This document shows positions 7,161 through 7,255 of a stretch of 7,255 nt of DNA, piece after piece (positions within the stretch are counted from its first letter, which is position 1; every line of letters starts with the position of its first letter). The DNA comes from Deltaproteobacteria bacterium (GTDB lineage: Bacteria; Desulfobacterota; Desulfobacteria; Desulfobacterales; JAUVKB01): the NCBI GenBank assembly GCA_030596405.1, contig JAUVKB010000108.1:1-7255 (forward strand). The letters are read 5' to 3'. Position numbers and translations under genes: made by a program. Below the pieces are notes generated by a model. That model was not told where the DNA came from, did no database searches, and saw only the letters and a program-made list of their open reading frames with translations.

Positions 7161-7255
7161 ACATGTAAGCAGTTTTTATGCGGAAAAAGTGGTGGACGCC
7201 AGGTTGAGGTAAATGCAAAGGGGCAGGTTGTAAGGGTTTTGAAGACTGTTGATGC
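7161..7255 (+). pseudogene. mrdA: Continuation of mrdA reading frame beyond the TAG (partial)
   Basis: In the same frame as the upstream part, 31 open codons follow the TAG. They begin TCKQFLCGKSGGRQVEVNAK and continue GQVVRVLKTVDA, the normal PBP2 segment that precedes the transpeptidase domain. No frameshift is needed. The first seven codons after the stop carry three unusual residues (Cys, Lys, Cys) where I expect Tyr, Glu and Arg/His. The gene runs off the window. Confidence 0.85.

Noticed and set aside
7141..7255. Frameshift as the cause of the short mrdA
   Set aside because: Conserved PBP2 residues continue in the same frame after the TAG, so a single stop codon, not an indel, is responsible.

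Overview
The window looks like chromosomal DNA of a Gram-negative, anaerobic sulfur-metabolising bacterium, most likely a Desulfobacterota (former Deltaproteobacteria) lineage near the Desulfobacterales. This is inferred from the style of the RpoH, MreB/MreC and PBP2 proteins, from a ferredoxin-nitroreductase fusion and a CoA-disulfide reductase/rhodanese fusion typical of sulfate reducers, and from moderate base composition with AT-rich intergenic DNA. No species can be named from sequence alone.

Layout. Positions 1-956 (minus) hold an rpoH-type heat-shock sigma factor gene cut by an in-frame TAA inside its promoter-recognition helix; the same frame goes on with conserved residues to the window edge. 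A 133-bp divergent spacer leads to a ferredoxin-nitroreductase gene (1090-1917, plus, perfect Shine-Dalgarno). It converges on a CoA-disulfide/persulfide reductase with a C-terminal rhodanese domain (1943-3658, minus). Upstream of that gene lies tRNA-Arg(UCU) (3708-3784, minus) with a plausible own promoter. A gene-free stretch (3785-4127) carries the tRNA promoter and a near-consensus sigma-70 promoter (TTGACA-17-TATGAT) facing right, with a perfect dyad over its -35 box, a perfect 14-bp palindrome in the leader and a GC-rich hairpin just before mreB. The rest is the cell-shape cluster mreB-mreC-mreD-mrdA, tightly packed (gaps of 5 and 8 nt, one 4-nt overlap).

How they work together. MreB, MreC, MreD and PBP2 (mrdA) are parts of the elongasome that builds the lateral cell wall; rodA would be expected next, outside the window. 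The two left-hand oxidoreductases are redox/sulfur enzymes that share no obvious operon with the shape genes.

Main oddity. Two normally core genes, rpoH at the left end and mrdA at the right end, are each interrupted by one in-frame stop codon (TAA, TAG) with the family sequence continuing in the same frame. All genes between look intact. Pseudogenisation, consensus error and (for TAG only) amber readthrough are the alternatives. I see no CRISPR array, insertion sequence, phage gene or defence system here.
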